64,000 bases of DNA from assembly GCF_029227915.1 (NCBI RefSeq), contig NC_079877.1, positions 1,860,001-1,924,000 on the forward strand, given 5' to 3'. The DNA comes from Hydractinia symbiolongicarpus. Taxonomy: Eukaryota > Cnidaria > Hydrozoa > Anthoathecata > Hydractiniidae. Of this stretch, positions 34,852 to 48,752 are shown in pieces; the stretch's first letter is position 1; every line of letters begins with the position of its first letter. Below the pieces are notes generated by a model. That model had not been told where the DNA came from. It saw nothing but the letters and a program-made list of their open reading frames with translations, and made no database searches. The translations under genes were made by a program, and so were the position numbers.

Positions 34852-37800
34852 AACATGTATTTAGTGACTTTTTTCCGATATTACTAAGTTGTATCGCTTT
34901 AAACAGTGAAACGACTGACTGTGCGACTTAATTCAACTGATTCTGGACTGTGACATTATAAATGTGATAAATCAGCCAATTGGACTCCAAGGAATAACAT
35001 TCTTCTTAATTCGACATGATTGCTGGATTTCAGGAATTACACTAGGCTCTGTGGTAGCGCTTTATTTAAAAATTTAGATAAATAAGTCTTTTTTTACTGT
35101 AGGACCAATCCTGGCCGTTAGCACGCGCTGAAGAAATAGAGAGATTCTCAAAAACTACATTTCATTGACTTCTTGCTGGTATCAATCCGTTTGAGTTACA
35201 ACGGTTGCGTCACATATTCGTACCAACATGTATTTAGCGATATTTTTCGGATGTTACTAAGTTATATCGCTTCTAACAGTGAAACGATTGACTCTGGGAC
35301 TTAATTGAACTGATTCTGGACTGTGAACTTAAAAATGTGATAGATGAGCCAATTGGACTCCAAGGAATAACATTCTTCTTAATTCGACATGATTGCTGGA
35401 TTTTAGGAATTACACTAGGCTCTGTGGTAGCACTTTATTTAAAAATTTAGATAAATAAGTCTTTTTTTACTGTGGGACCAATCCTGGCCGTTAGCACGCG
35501 CTGAAGAAATAGAGACATTCTAAAAGACTACATTTCATTGACTTCTTGGCGGTATCAATCCGTTTGAGTTACAACGGTTGTGTCACATAGTCGTACCAAC
35601 ATGTATTTAGTGTTATTTTTCTGATATTACTAAGTTATATCACTTTTAACAGTGAAACGATTGCCTGTGGAACTTGATTGAAATAAGTTTGGCCTGTGAC
35701 GTTATAAATGTGATAAGTGAGTCAACTGGATCCAAGAAATAACATTCTTCTTAATTTGACATGATTGCCGGAACTCAACGATTACACTGGGCACTGTGGT
35801 AGCACTTCATTATAAAATTTACATAAATCAGTCATTTTTTACTGTAGGACCAATCGTAGCTGTTATCGCGCGCTGAAGAAATTGAGACAGTTTCCAGAAC
35901 TACATTTCAATGAATTTCTAACAGTATCAGTCCGTTTGAGTTACAACGGTTGCGTCACATATTCGTCCCCACATGTATTTAGGGATATTTTTCTGACATT
36001 AGTAGGTTGTATCGCTTTTAACAGTGAAACGATTGCCTGTGGGACTTAGTTGAACTGATTCTAGACTGTGACCTCAAGAATGTGATAAGTGAGCCAATTG
36101 GACCCCAAGAAATAACATTCTTTTTAATTTGACGTGATTGCCGGAACTCAGCGATTACACTGGGCGCTGTGGTAGCGCTTCATTTAAATATTTAGGTAAA
36201 TAAGTCATTCTTTACTGTGGGACGAATCCCAGCCGTTATCGCGCGCTGAAGAAATAGCGACAGTTTCAAAACTACATTTCTTACGGTATCAGCCCGTTTG
36301 AGTTACAACGGTTGGGTCACATATTCGTACCAATATGTATTTATTGACTTTTTTCCGATATTACTAAGTTATATCGCTTTTAACAGTGAAACAATTGACT
36401 CTGGGACTTAATTGAAGTAACTTTGGGCTGCGACCTTATAAATGTGATAAATGAGCCAATTGGACTCCAAGGCATAACATTCTTCTTAATTCGACATGAT
36501 TGCTGGAATTCAGCGATTACATTAAGATCTGTGGTAGCGCTTTCTTTAAAAATTTAGATAAATAAGTCTTTTTTTACTGTGGGACCAATCCTGGCCGTCA
36601 GCAAGCGCTGAAAAAATAGTGACATTCTAAAAGACTACATTTCATTGACTTCTTGGCGGTATCAATCCGTTTGAGTTACAACGGTTGGGCACATACTTGT
36701 ACCAACATGTGTTTAGCGATATTTTTTGGCTATTATTAGGTTACATTGCTTTTAACAGTGAAGCGATTGACTGTGGGACTTAATTGAACTGATTTTGGAC
36801 TGTGACCTTATAAGTGTGATGAGTGACACAATTGGACTCCAAGAAGTAACATTCTTCCTAATTTTACATGATTGCCGAAACTCAGCTATTACACTGGGCG
36901 CTGCGGTAGCACTTCATTTAAAAACGTAGATAAATAAGTCATAATTACTGTGGGACCAATCTTGGCCGTTAGCACGCGCTGAATAAATAGGAACAGTTTC
37001 CAAAATTACATTTCATTAACTTTCTAGCGGTATAAATCCGTTTGAGTTACAACGGTTGGGTCACATATTCGTACCATCATGTATTTAGGGATATTTTTCT
37101 AATATTACTAGGTTGCATCCCTTTTAACAGTGAAATGATTGACTGCGGGACTTAATTGAACTAACTTTGGACTGAAACTTTATAAGTGTGATAAGTGAGA
37201 CAATTGGACTCCAAGAAATAACATTCTTCTTAATTTGACATGATTGCCGAAACTCAGCGATTACACTGGGCGCTGTGGGAGCGCTTCTCGTAAAAATTTA
37301 GAAAAGAAAGTCATTTTTTACTGCGGGACCAAGCCTAGCCGTTAACGCGCGCTGAAGAAATAGAAACAGGTTCAATTACTACATTGTACTGACCTTCTAA
37401 CGGTGTCAGTCCGTTTGAGTTACAACGGTTGGGTCACATATTCGTACCATCATGTACTTAGGGATATTTTTCTAATATTACTAGGTTGCATCCCTTTTAA
37501 CGGTGAAACGATTAACTGTGGGACTTAATTGAACTAACTTTGGACTGTGACCTGACAACTGTGATAAATAAGACAATTGGAGTCCAAGAAATAACATTCT
37601 TCTTAATTTGACATGATTGCCGCAACTCAGCGATTACACCGGACGCTGTGGTAGCACTTCATTTAAAAATTTAGATAAATAAGTCATTCTTTACTGTGGG
37701 ACCAATCCTAGGCGCTATCGCGCGCTGATGAAATAGCGACAGGTTAAAAAACTACATTTCATTGACTTTCTAATGGTGTTAGTCCGTTTGAGTTACAACG

Positions 37801-40298
37801 CTTGGGTCACATATTCGTACTAACATGTATTTAGGGATATTTTTCTAATATTACTAGGTTGCATCCCTTTTAACAGTGAAACGATTGACTGCGGGACTTA
37901 ATTGAACTAACTTTGGACTGAAACTTTATAAGTGTGATAAGTGAGACAATTGAACTCCAAGAAATAACATTCTTCTTAATTTGACATGATTGCCGAAACT
38001 CAGCGATTACACTGGGCGCTGTGGTAGCGCTTCATTTAAAAACTTAGATAAATAAGTCATAATTACTGTGGGACTAATCTTGGCCGTTAGCACGCGCTGA
38101 ATAAATAAGAATAGTTTCAAGAACTACATTTCATTGAATTTCTAGCGGTATCAAACGTTTGAGTTACAACGGTTGCGTCACATATTCGTACCAACATGTA
38201 TTTAGCGATATTTTTTCGCTATTACTAGGCTACATCGCTTTTAACAGTGAAGCGATTGACTGTGGGACTTAATTGAACTGATTTTGGACTGTGACCTTAT
38301 AAGTGTGATAAGTGAGACAATTGGACTCCAAGACGTAACATTCTTCTTAATTTGACATGATTGCCGAAACTCAGCGATAACACTGGTCGCTGTGGTAGCG
38401 CTTCATTTAAAAAATTAGATAAATAAGTCATTCTTTACCGTGGGACGAATCCTAGCCGTTATCGCGCGCTGAAGAAATAGCGACAGTTTCAAAAACTACA
38501 TTTCATTGACTTTCTAACTGTATCAATCTGTTTCAGTTACAACGGTTGCGTGACATATTCCTTCCAACTTGCATTTTGCCATATTTTTCGCATATTACAA
38601 GGTTGCATCGCTTTTAACAGTGAAACGATTGACTGTGGGACTTAATTAAACTGATTTAGGACTGTGACTTTATAAATGTTATAAGTGAGACTATTGGACT
38701 CCAAGAATAAACATTCTTCTTAATTTGACATGATTGCTGGAATTCAGCGATTACACTGGGCGCTGTGCTAGCGCTTCATTTAAAAGTTTAGATAAATAAC
38801 TCATTTATTACTGTGGGACCAATCCTGGCCGTTAGCAAGCGCTGAATAAATAGGAACAGTTTCAAAAACTACATTTCATTGACTTTCTAACTGTATCAAT
38901 CTGTTTCAGTTACAACGGTTGTGTGACATATTCGTACCAACATGTATTTAGCGATATTTTTTGCTATTACTAGGCTACATCGCTTTTAACAGTGAAGCGA
39001 TTGACTGTGGGACTTAATTGAACTGATTTTGGACTGTGACCTTATAAGTGTGATAAGTGAGACAATTGGACTCCAAGACGTAACATTCTTCTTAATTTGA
39101 CATGATTGCCGAAACTCAGCGATTACACTGGGCGCTGTGGTAGCGCTTCATTTAAAAACTTAGATAAATAAGTCATAATTACTGTGGGACTAATCTTGGC
39201 CGTTAGCACGCGCTGAATAAATAAGAATAGTTTCAAAAACTACATTTCATTGAATTTCTAGCGGTATCAAACGTTTGAGTTACAACGGTTGCGTCACTTA
39301 TTCGTACCAACAAGTATTTAGCGATATTTTTTCGCTATTACTAGGCTACATCGCTTTTAACAGTGAAGCGATTGACTGTGGGACTTAATTGAACTGATTT
39401 TGGACTGTGACCTTATAAGTGTGATAAGTGAGACAATTGGACTCCAAGACGTAACATTCTTCTTAATTTGACATGATTGCCGAAACTCAGCGATTACACT
39501 GGGCGCTGTGGTAGCGCTTCATTTAAAAATTTAGATAAATAAGTCATTCTTTACCGTGGGACGAATCCTAGCCGTTATCGCGCGCTGAAGAAATAGCGAT
39601 AGTTTCAAAAACTACATTTCATTGACTTTCTAACTGTATCAATCTGTTTAAGTTACAACAGCTGCGTGACATATTCCTTCCAACTTGTATTTTGCCATAT
39701 TTTTCGCATATTACAAGGTTGCATCGCTTTTAACAGTGAAACGATTGACTGTGGGACTTAATTGAACTGATTTAGGACTGTGACTTTATAAATGTTATAA
39801 GTGAGACTATTGGACTCCAAGAATAAACATTCTTCTTAATTTGACATGATTGCTGGAATTCAGCGATTACACTGGGCGCTGTGCTAGCGCTTCGTTTAAA
39901 AGTTTAGATAAATAACTCATTCTTTACTGTGGGACCAATCCTGGCCGTTAGCAAGCGCTGAATAAATAGGAACAGTTTCAAAAACTACATTTCAATGACT
40001 TTCTAGCGGTATAAATCCGTTTGAGTTACAAAGGTTGCGTTACATATTCGTACCAACATGTATTTAGCGATAGTGTTCGGATAATACTAGGTTGCATCGC
40101 TTTAAACAGTGAAACGTTTGACTGTGGGACTTAATTGAACTGATTATGGACTTTGACCTTATAAATGTAATAAATAAGCCAGTTTGACTACAAGGAATAA
40201 CATTCTTCTTAAATCGACATGATTGCTGGATTTCAGGAATTACACTAGGCTCTGTGGTAGTGCTTTATTTAAAAATTTAGATAAATAAGTCTTTTTTA

Positions 40299-43200
40299 CT
40301 GTGGGACCAATCCTGGTCGTTAGCACGCGCTGAAGAAATAGAGAGATTCTCAAAAACTACATTTCATTGACTTCTTGCCGGTATCAATCCGTTTGAGTTA
40401 GAACGGTTGCGTCACATATTCGTGCCAACATGTATTTAGTGATATTTTTCGGATATTACTAAGTTATATCGCTTTTAACAGTGAAACGATTGACTCTGGG
40501 ACTTAATTGATGTAACTTTGGACTGCGACCTTATAAATGTGATAAATGAGCCAATTGGACTCCAAGGAATAACATTCTTCTTAATTCGACATGATTGCTG
40601 GAATTCAGCGATTACACTAGGATCTGTGGTAGCGCTTTCTCTAAAAGTTTAGATAAATAAGTCTTTTTTTACTGTGGGACCAATCCTGGCCGTTAGCACG
40701 CGCTGAAGAAATAGAGACATTCTAAAGGACTACATTTCATGGACTTCTTGGCGGTATCAATCCGATTGAGTTACTACGGTTGTGTCACATAGTCGTACCA
40801 ACATGTATTTAGTGATATTTTTCTGATATTACTAAGTTATAGCACTTTTAACAGTGAAACGATTGCCTGTGGAACTCAATTGAATTAAGTTTAGCCTGTG
40901 ACCTTATAAATGTGATAAGTGAGTCAACTGGATCCAAGAATTAATATTCTTCTTAATTTGACATGATTGCCGGAACTCAGCGATTACACCGGGCGCTGTG
41001 GTAGCACTTCATTTAAAAATTTAGATAAATAAGTCATTCTTCACTGTGGGACCAATCCTGGCCGTTAGCACGCGCTGAATAAATAGGAATAGTTTCAAAA
41101 ACTACATTTCATTGACTTTCTAGCGGTATCAATCCGTTTGAGTTACAACGGTTGGGTCACATATTCGTACCAACATGTATTTAGCGATATTTTTTCGCTA
41201 TTACTAGGCTACATTGCTTTTAACAGTGAAGCGATTGACTGTGGGACTTAATTGAACTGATTTTGGACTGTGACCTAATAAGTGTATTAAGTGAGACAAT
41301 TGGACTCCAAGAAGTAACATTCTTCTTAATTTACAATGATTGCCGAAACTCAGCGATTACACTGGGCGCTGTGGGAGCGCTTCATTTAAAAATTAAGAGA
41401 AGAAAGTCATTTTTTACTTTGGGACCAATCTTGGCCGTTAGCGCGCGCTGAAGAAATAGCGAGAGCATCAAAAAATACATTTCATTAAACTTCTAACAGT
41501 GTCAGTCCGTTTGAGTTACAACTGTTGGGTCACATATTCGTACTAACATGTATTTAGCGTTATTTTCTCATATTAATAGGTTGCATCGTTTTAACAGTGA
41601 AACGATTGACTGTGGGACTTAATGAAATAACTTTGGACTGTAACCTGATAAATGTGATAAATGAGACAATTGGACCCCAAGAAATAACATTCTTCTTAAT
41701 TTGACGTGATTGTTGGAACTCAGCGATTACACTGGGCGCTGTGCTAGCGCTTCATTTAAAAGTTCAGATAAATAAGTCATTCTTTACTGTGGGACCAATT
41801 CTGGCCGTTAGCACTCGCTGAATAAATAGGAACAGTTTCCAAAACTACATTTCATTGAATTCCTAGCGGTATAAATCCGTTTGAGTTACAACGGTTGCGT
41901 TACATATTCGTACCAACATGTATTTAGCGATAGTGTTTGGATATTACTAGGTTGCATCGCTTTTAACAGTGAAACGTTTGACTGTGGGATTTAATTGAAC
42001 TGATTGTGGACTTTGACCTTATAAATGTGATAAATAAGCCAGTTTGACTACAAGAAATAACGTTGTTTTTAATTTGACATGATTGCTGGAACTCAGCGGT
42101 TACAGTGGGCGCTGTGGTAGCGCTTTTTTAAAAAATGAAGATAAATAAGTCATTTTTTACTGTGGGACCAATCCTGGCCCTTAGTTCGCGCTGAAGAAAT
42201 AGGGACAGTTTCAAAAACTACATTTCATTGATTTTCTATCGGTGTCCATCCGTTTGAGTTACAACGGTTGCGTCACATATTCATACCAACATGTATTTAG
42301 TGATTTTTTCCGATATTACTAAGTTACATCGCTTTTAACAATGAAATGATTGACTGTGAAGCTTAATTGAACTAGCTTTGGCCTGTGACCTTATTAATGT
42401 GATAAGTTAGCCAACTGGACTCCAAGAAATAACATTCTTCTTATTTTGACATGATTGCTGGAACTCAGCGATTACACTGGGCGCTGTGGTAGCGCTTCAT
42501 TTAAAAATTTAGATAAATAAGTCATACTTTACTGTGGGAGCAATCGTAGCCGTTGTCGCGAGCTGAAAAAATAGCGACAGTTTCAAAAACTACATTTCAA
42601 TGACGTTCTAACGGTGTCAGTCCGTTTGAGTTACAACGGTTGGGACACATATTTGTACCAACATGTATTTAGCGATATTTTTCTCATATTACTAGTTAGC
42701 ATCGCTTTTAACAGTGAAACGATTGACTGCGGGACTTAATTGAACTGATTTTGGAGTGCGACCTTATAAATGTTATAAGTGAGAAAATTGGACTCTAAGA
42801 AATGACATTCTTCTTATTTTTACATGATTGCTGGAACTCAGCGATTACACTGGGCGCTGTGGTTGCGCTTTATTTAAAAATTAAGATAAATAAGTCATTT
42901 TGTACTGTGGGACGAATCCTAGTCGTTAGTTCGCGCTGAAGAAATAGAGACAGTTTCAAAAACTACATTTCATTAACTTTCTAACAGTTTTAATCCTTTG
43001 AGTTGCAACGGTTGCGTCACATATTCGCACCAACATGTATTTAGTGATTTTCTTCCGTTATTACTAAGTTGTATCGCTTTCAGCAGTGAAACGATTGACT
43101 GTGGGACTTAATTGAACTGATTTTGGACTTTGACCTTATTAATGTGATAAATGAGCAATTTTGACTACAAGAAATAACATTCTTCTTAATTTTACATGAT

Positions 43201-46200
43201 TGCTGGAACTCAGCGATTACACTGGGCCCTGTGGTAGCACTTTATTTAAAAATTAAGATAAATAAGTCATTTTTTACTGTGGGACCAATCCTAGCCGTTA
43301 GCGCGCGCTGAAGGAATAGAGGCATTCTCAAAAACTACATTTAATTGGTTTTTTGGCGGTATCAATCCGTTTGAGTTACAACGGTTGCGTCACATATTCG
43401 TTCAACATGTATTTAATGACATTTCTCCGATATTACTAAGTTATATCGCTTTTAACAATGAAATGATTGACTGTGGAGCTTAATTGAGCTAGCTTTGGCC
43501 TGTGACCTTATAAATGTGATAAGTGGGCCAACTGGACTCCAAGAAATAACATTCTTCTTATTTTGATATCATTGTTTTAACTCAGCGATTACACTTGGCG
43601 CAGTGGAAGCGCTTCGTTTAAAAACTTAGATAAATAAGTTATTTTTAACTGTGGGACCAATCCTAGCCATTATCGCGCCGAAAAATTGCGAAATTTTCAA
43701 AAACTACATTTCAATGACGTTCTACCTGTATCAGTCCGTTTGAGTTACAACGCTTGCGTCACATATTCGTACCAACATGTATTTAGCGATATTTTTCTCA
43801 TATTACTAGTTTGCATCGCTTTTAACAGTGACACGATTGACTGTGGGAATTAATTGAACTGATTTTGGACTGTGACCTTATAAATGTTATAAGTGAGAAA
43901 ATTGGACTCTAAGAAATGACATTCTTCTTAATTTGACATGATTGTAGGAACTCAGCGATTACACTGGACCCTGTGGTAGTGATTCATTTAAAAATTTAGA
44001 TAAATAAGTCAATTTTACTGTGGGACCAATCCTAGCCGTTAGCGCGCGCTGAAGATATAGAGACAGCTTCGAAAACTCCATTTCATTGACTTTCTAACGG
44101 TGTCAATCCGTTTGAGTTACAACGGTTGCGTCACATATTCGTACCAACAAGTATTTAGTGATTTTTTTCTGGTATTACTAAGTTGTATCGCTTTCAACAG
44201 TGAAACGATTGACTGTGGGACTTAATTGAACTGATTTTGGACTTCGACCTTATAAATGTGATAAATGAGCGATTTTGACTACAAGAAATAACATTCTTCT
44301 TAATTTGACAAGATTGCTGGAACTCAGCGATTACACTGGGCGCTGTGGTAGCGTTTTATTTAAAAATTAAGAAAATAAGTTATTTTTTAGTCTGGGACCA
44401 ATCCTAGCCGTTATCGCGCATTGAAAACATTCTTCTTAATTTGACAAGATTGCTGGAACTCAGCGATTACACTGGGCGCTGTGGTAGCGTTTTATTTAAA
44501 AATTAAGAAAATAAGTTATTTTTTACTGTGGGACCAATCCTGGTCGTTAGCACGCGCTGAAGAAATAGAGAGATTCTCAAAAACTACATTTCATTGACTT
44601 CTTGCCGGTATCAATCCGTTTGAGTTAGAACGGTTGCGTCACATATTCGTGCCAACATGTATTTAGTGATATTTTTCGGATATTACTAAGTTATATCGCT
44701 TTTAACAATGAAACGATTGACTCTGGGACTTAATTGATGTAACTTTGGACTGCGACCTTATAAATGTGATAAATGAGCCAATTGGACTCCAAGGAATAAC
44801 ATTCTTCTTAATTCGACATGATTGCTGGAATTCAGCGATTACACTAGGATTTGTGGTAGCGCTTTCTCTAAAAGTTTAGATAAATAAGTCTTTTTTTACT
44901 GTGGGACCAATCCTGGCCGTTAGCACGCCCTGAAGAAATAGAGACATTCTAAAAGAATACATTTCATGGACTTCTTGGCGGTATCAATCCGATTGAGTTA
45001 CTACGGTTGTGTCACATAGTCGTACCAACATGTATTTAGTGATATTTTTCTGATATTACTAAGTTATATCACTTTTAAGAGTGAAACGATTGCCTGTGGA
45101 ACTCAATTGAATTAAGTTTGGCCTGTGACCTTATAAATGTGATAAGTGAGTCAACTGGATCCAAGAATTAATATTCTTCTTAATTTGACATGATTGCCGG
45201 AACTCAGCGATTACACCGGGCGCTGTGGTAGCACTTCATTTAAAAATTTAGATAAATAAGTCATTCTTCACTGTGGGACCAATCCTGGCCGTTAGCACGC
45301 GCGGAATAAATAGGAATAGTTTCAAAAACTACATTTCATTGACTTTCTAGCGGTATCAATCCGTTTGAGTTACAACGGTTGGGTCACATATTCGTACCAA
45401 TATGTATTTAGCGATATTTTTTCGCTATTACTAGGCTACATTGCTTTTAACAGTGAAGCGATTGACTGTGGGACTTAATTGAACTGATTTTGGACTGTGA
45501 CCTAATAAGTGTATTAAGTGCGACAATTGGACTCCAAGAAGTAACATTCTTCTTAATTTACAATGATTGCCGAAACTCAGCGATTACACTGGGCGCTGTG
45601 GTAGCGCTTCATTTAAAAATTAAGAGAAGAAAGTCATTTTTTACTTTGGGACCAATCTTGGCCGTTAGCGCGCGCTGAAGAAATAGCGAGAGCATCAAAA
45701 AATACATTTCATTAAACTTCTAACAGTGTCAGTCCGTTTGAGTTACAACTGTTGGGTCACATATTCGTACTAACATGTATTTAGCGTTATTTTCTCATAT
45801 TACTAGGTTGCATCGTTTTAACAGTGAAACGATTGACTGTGGGACTTAATGAAATAACTTTGGACTGTAACCTGATAAATGTGATAAATGAGACAATTGG
45901 ACCCCAAGAAATAACATTCTTCTTAATTTGACGTGATTGTTGGAACTCAGCGATTACACTGGGCGCTGTGCTAGCGCTTCATTTAAAAGTTCAGATAAAT
46001 AAGTCATTCTTTACTGTGGGACCAATCCTGGCCGTTAGCACTCGCTGAATAAATAGGAACAGTTTCCAAAACTACATTTCATTGAATTCCTAGCGGTATA
46101 AATCCGTTTGAGTTACAACGGTTGCGTTACATATTCGTACCAACATGTATTTAGCGATAGTGTTTGGATAATACTAGGTTGCATCGCTTTTAACAGTGAA

Positions 46201-48752
46201 ACGTTTGACTGTGGGATTTAATTGAACTGATTGTGGACTTTGACCTTATAAATGTGATAAATAAGCCAGTTTGACTACAAGAAATAACGTTGTTTTTAAT
46301 TTGACATGATTGCTGGAACTCAGCGGTTACAGTGGGCGCTGTGGTAGCGCTTTTTTAAAAAATGAAGATAAATAAGTCATTTTTTACTGTGGGACCAATC
46401 CTGGCCGTTAGTTCGCGCTGAAGAAATAGGGACAGTTTCAAAAACTACATTTCATTGATTTTCTATCCGTGTCCATCCGTTTGAGTTACAACGGTTGCGT
46501 CACATATTCATACCAACATGTATTTAGTGATTTTTTCCGATATTACTAAGTTACATCGCTTTTAACAATGAAATGATTGACTGTGGAGCTTAATTGAACT
46601 AGCTTTGGCCTGTGACCTTATTAATGTGATAAGTTAACCAACTGGACTCCAAGAAATAACATTCTTCTTATTTTGACATGATTGCTGGAACTCAGAGATT
46701 ACACTGGGCGCTGTGGTAGCGCTTCATTTAAAAATTTAGATAAATAAGTCATTCTTTACTGTGGGAGCAATCGTAGCCGTTGTCGCGAGCTGAAAAAATA
46801 GCGACAGTTTCAAAAACTACATTTCAATGACGTTCTAACGGTGTCAGTCCGTTTGAGTTACAACGGTTGGGACACATATTTGTACCAACATGTATTTAGC
46901 GATATTTTTCTCATATTACTAGTTAGCATCGCTTTAACAGTGAAACGATTGACTGCGGGACTTAATTGAACTGATTTTGGACTGCGACCTTATTAATGTT
47001 ATAAGTGAGAAAATTGGACTCTAAGAAATGACATTCTTCTTAATTTTACATGATTGCTGGAACTCAGCGATTACACTGGGCGCTGTGGTTGCGCTTTATT
47101 TAAAAATTAAGATAAATAAGTCATTTTTTACTGTGGGACGAATCCTAGTCGTTAGTTCGCGCTGAAGAAATAGAGACAGTTTCAAAAACTACATTTCATT
47201 AACTTTCTAACAGTTTTAATCCTTTGAGTTGCAACGGTTGCGTCACATATTCGCACCAACATGTATTTAGTGATTTTCTTCCGTTATTACTAAGTTGTAT
47301 CGCTTTCAACAGTGAAACGATTGACTGTGGGACTTAATTGAACTGATTTTGGACTTTGACCTTATTAATGTGATAAATGAGCAATTTTGACTACAAGAAA
47401 TAACATTCTTCTTAATTTGACATGATTGCTGGAACTCAGCAATTACACTGGGCCCTGTGGTAGCGCTTTATTTAAAAATTAAGATAAATAAGTCATTTTT
47501 TACTGTGGGACCAATCCTAGCCGTTAGCGCGCGCTGAAGGAATAGAGGCATTCTCAAAAACTACATTTAATTGGTTTTTTGGCGGTATCAATCCGTTTGA
47601 GTTACAACGGTTGCGTCACATATTCGTACAACATGTATTTAATGACATTTCTCCGATATTACTAAGTTATATCGCTTTTAACAATGAAATGATTGACTGT
47701 GGAGCTTAATTGAGCTAGCTTTGGCCTGTGACGTTATAAATGTGATAAGTGGGCCAACTGGACTCCAAGAAATAACATTCTTCTTATTTTGATATGATTG
47801 TTTTAACTCAGCGATTACACTTGGCGCAGTGGAAGCGCTTCGTTTAAACACTTAGATAAATAAGTCATTTTTAACTGTGGGACCAATCCTAGCCGTTATC
47901 GCGCGCTGAAAAATTGCGAAAGTTTCAAAAACTACATTTCAATGACGTTCTACCTGTATCAGTCCGTTTGAGTTACAACGGTTGCGTCACATATTCGTAC
48001 CAACATGTATTTAGCGATATTTTTCTCATATTACTAGTTTGCATCGCTTTTAACAGTGACACGATTGACTGTGGGAATTAATTGAACTGATTTTGGACTG
48101 TGACCTTATAAATGTTATAAGTGAGAAAATTGGACTCTAAGAAATGACATTCTTCTTAATTTGACATGATTGTAGGAACTCAGCGATTACACTGGACCCT
48201 GTGGTAGTGATTCATTTAAAAATTTAGATAAATAAGTCAATTTTACTGTGGGACCAATCCTAGCCGTTAGCGCGCGCTGAAGATATAGAGACAGCTTCGA
48301 AAACTCCATTTCATTGACTTTCTAACGGTGTCAATCCGTTTGAGTTACAACGGTTGCGTCACATATTCGTACCAACAAGTATTTAGTGATTTTTTTCCGG
48401 TATTACTAAGTTGTATCGCTTTCAACAGTGAAACGATTGACTGTGGGACTTAATTGAACTGATTTTGGACTTTGACCTTATAAATGTGATAAATGAGTCA
48501 TTTTGTCATTTTGACTACAAGAAATAACATTCTTCTTAATTTGACAAGATTGCTGGAACTTAGCGATTACACTGGGCGCTGTGGTAGCGTTTTATTTAAA
48601 AATTAAGAAAATAAGTTATTTTTAAGTGTGGGACCAATCCTAGCCGTTATCGCGCATTGAAAACATTCTTCTTAATTTGACAAGATTGCTGGAACTCAGC
48701 GATTACACTGGGCGCTGTGGTAGCGTTTTATTTAAAAATTAAGAAAATAAGT
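40299..48752. repeat. 4227-bp tandem duplication (11 monomers plus 136 bp)
   Basis: ACTGTGGGACCAATCCTGGTCG at about 40299 and 44526 starts two near-identical units. Matching landmarks include the identical 62-codon frames at 41263 and 45490, exactly 4227 bp apart. The length equals 11 x ~372 plus a 136-bp extra piece near the end of each unit. Differences include TAGCACTTTT near 40840 against TATCACTTTT near 45068. Confidence 0.9.
44291..44526. repeat. 136-bp partial-monomer duplication (first occurrence)
   Basis: ACATTCTTCTTAATTTGACA occurs at 44291 and again at 44427. Between the copies the monomer jumps from CGCGCATTGAAAA straight back to ACATTCTTC, so the monomer register is broken here. 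The same junction recurs at 48528/48663 and 51622/51758, showing that those later copies descend from one event. Confidence 0.88.

Larger units (their letters stand above)
21642..36130. repeat. Seven-monomer higher-order repeat (2598 bp) with a five-monomer variant
   Basis: The marker GACGTGATTGCCGGAACTC followed by CATTTAAATATTTAGG begins at 21642, 24240, 26093, 28691, 31289 and 36131. The spacings are 2598, 1853, 2598 and 2598; the last interval is 4842, which becomes 2226 (6 monomers) once the 2616-bp retrotransposon insertion with its target duplication is removed. The 1853-bp unit lacks two monomers relative to its neighbours, the classic product of unequal crossover. Confidence 0.92.

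Noticed and set aside
41263-45678. Two identical-looking 62-codon frames at 41263-41451 and 45490-45678
   Set aside because: They are the same monomer in two copies of the 4227-bp duplication, not a conserved gene.
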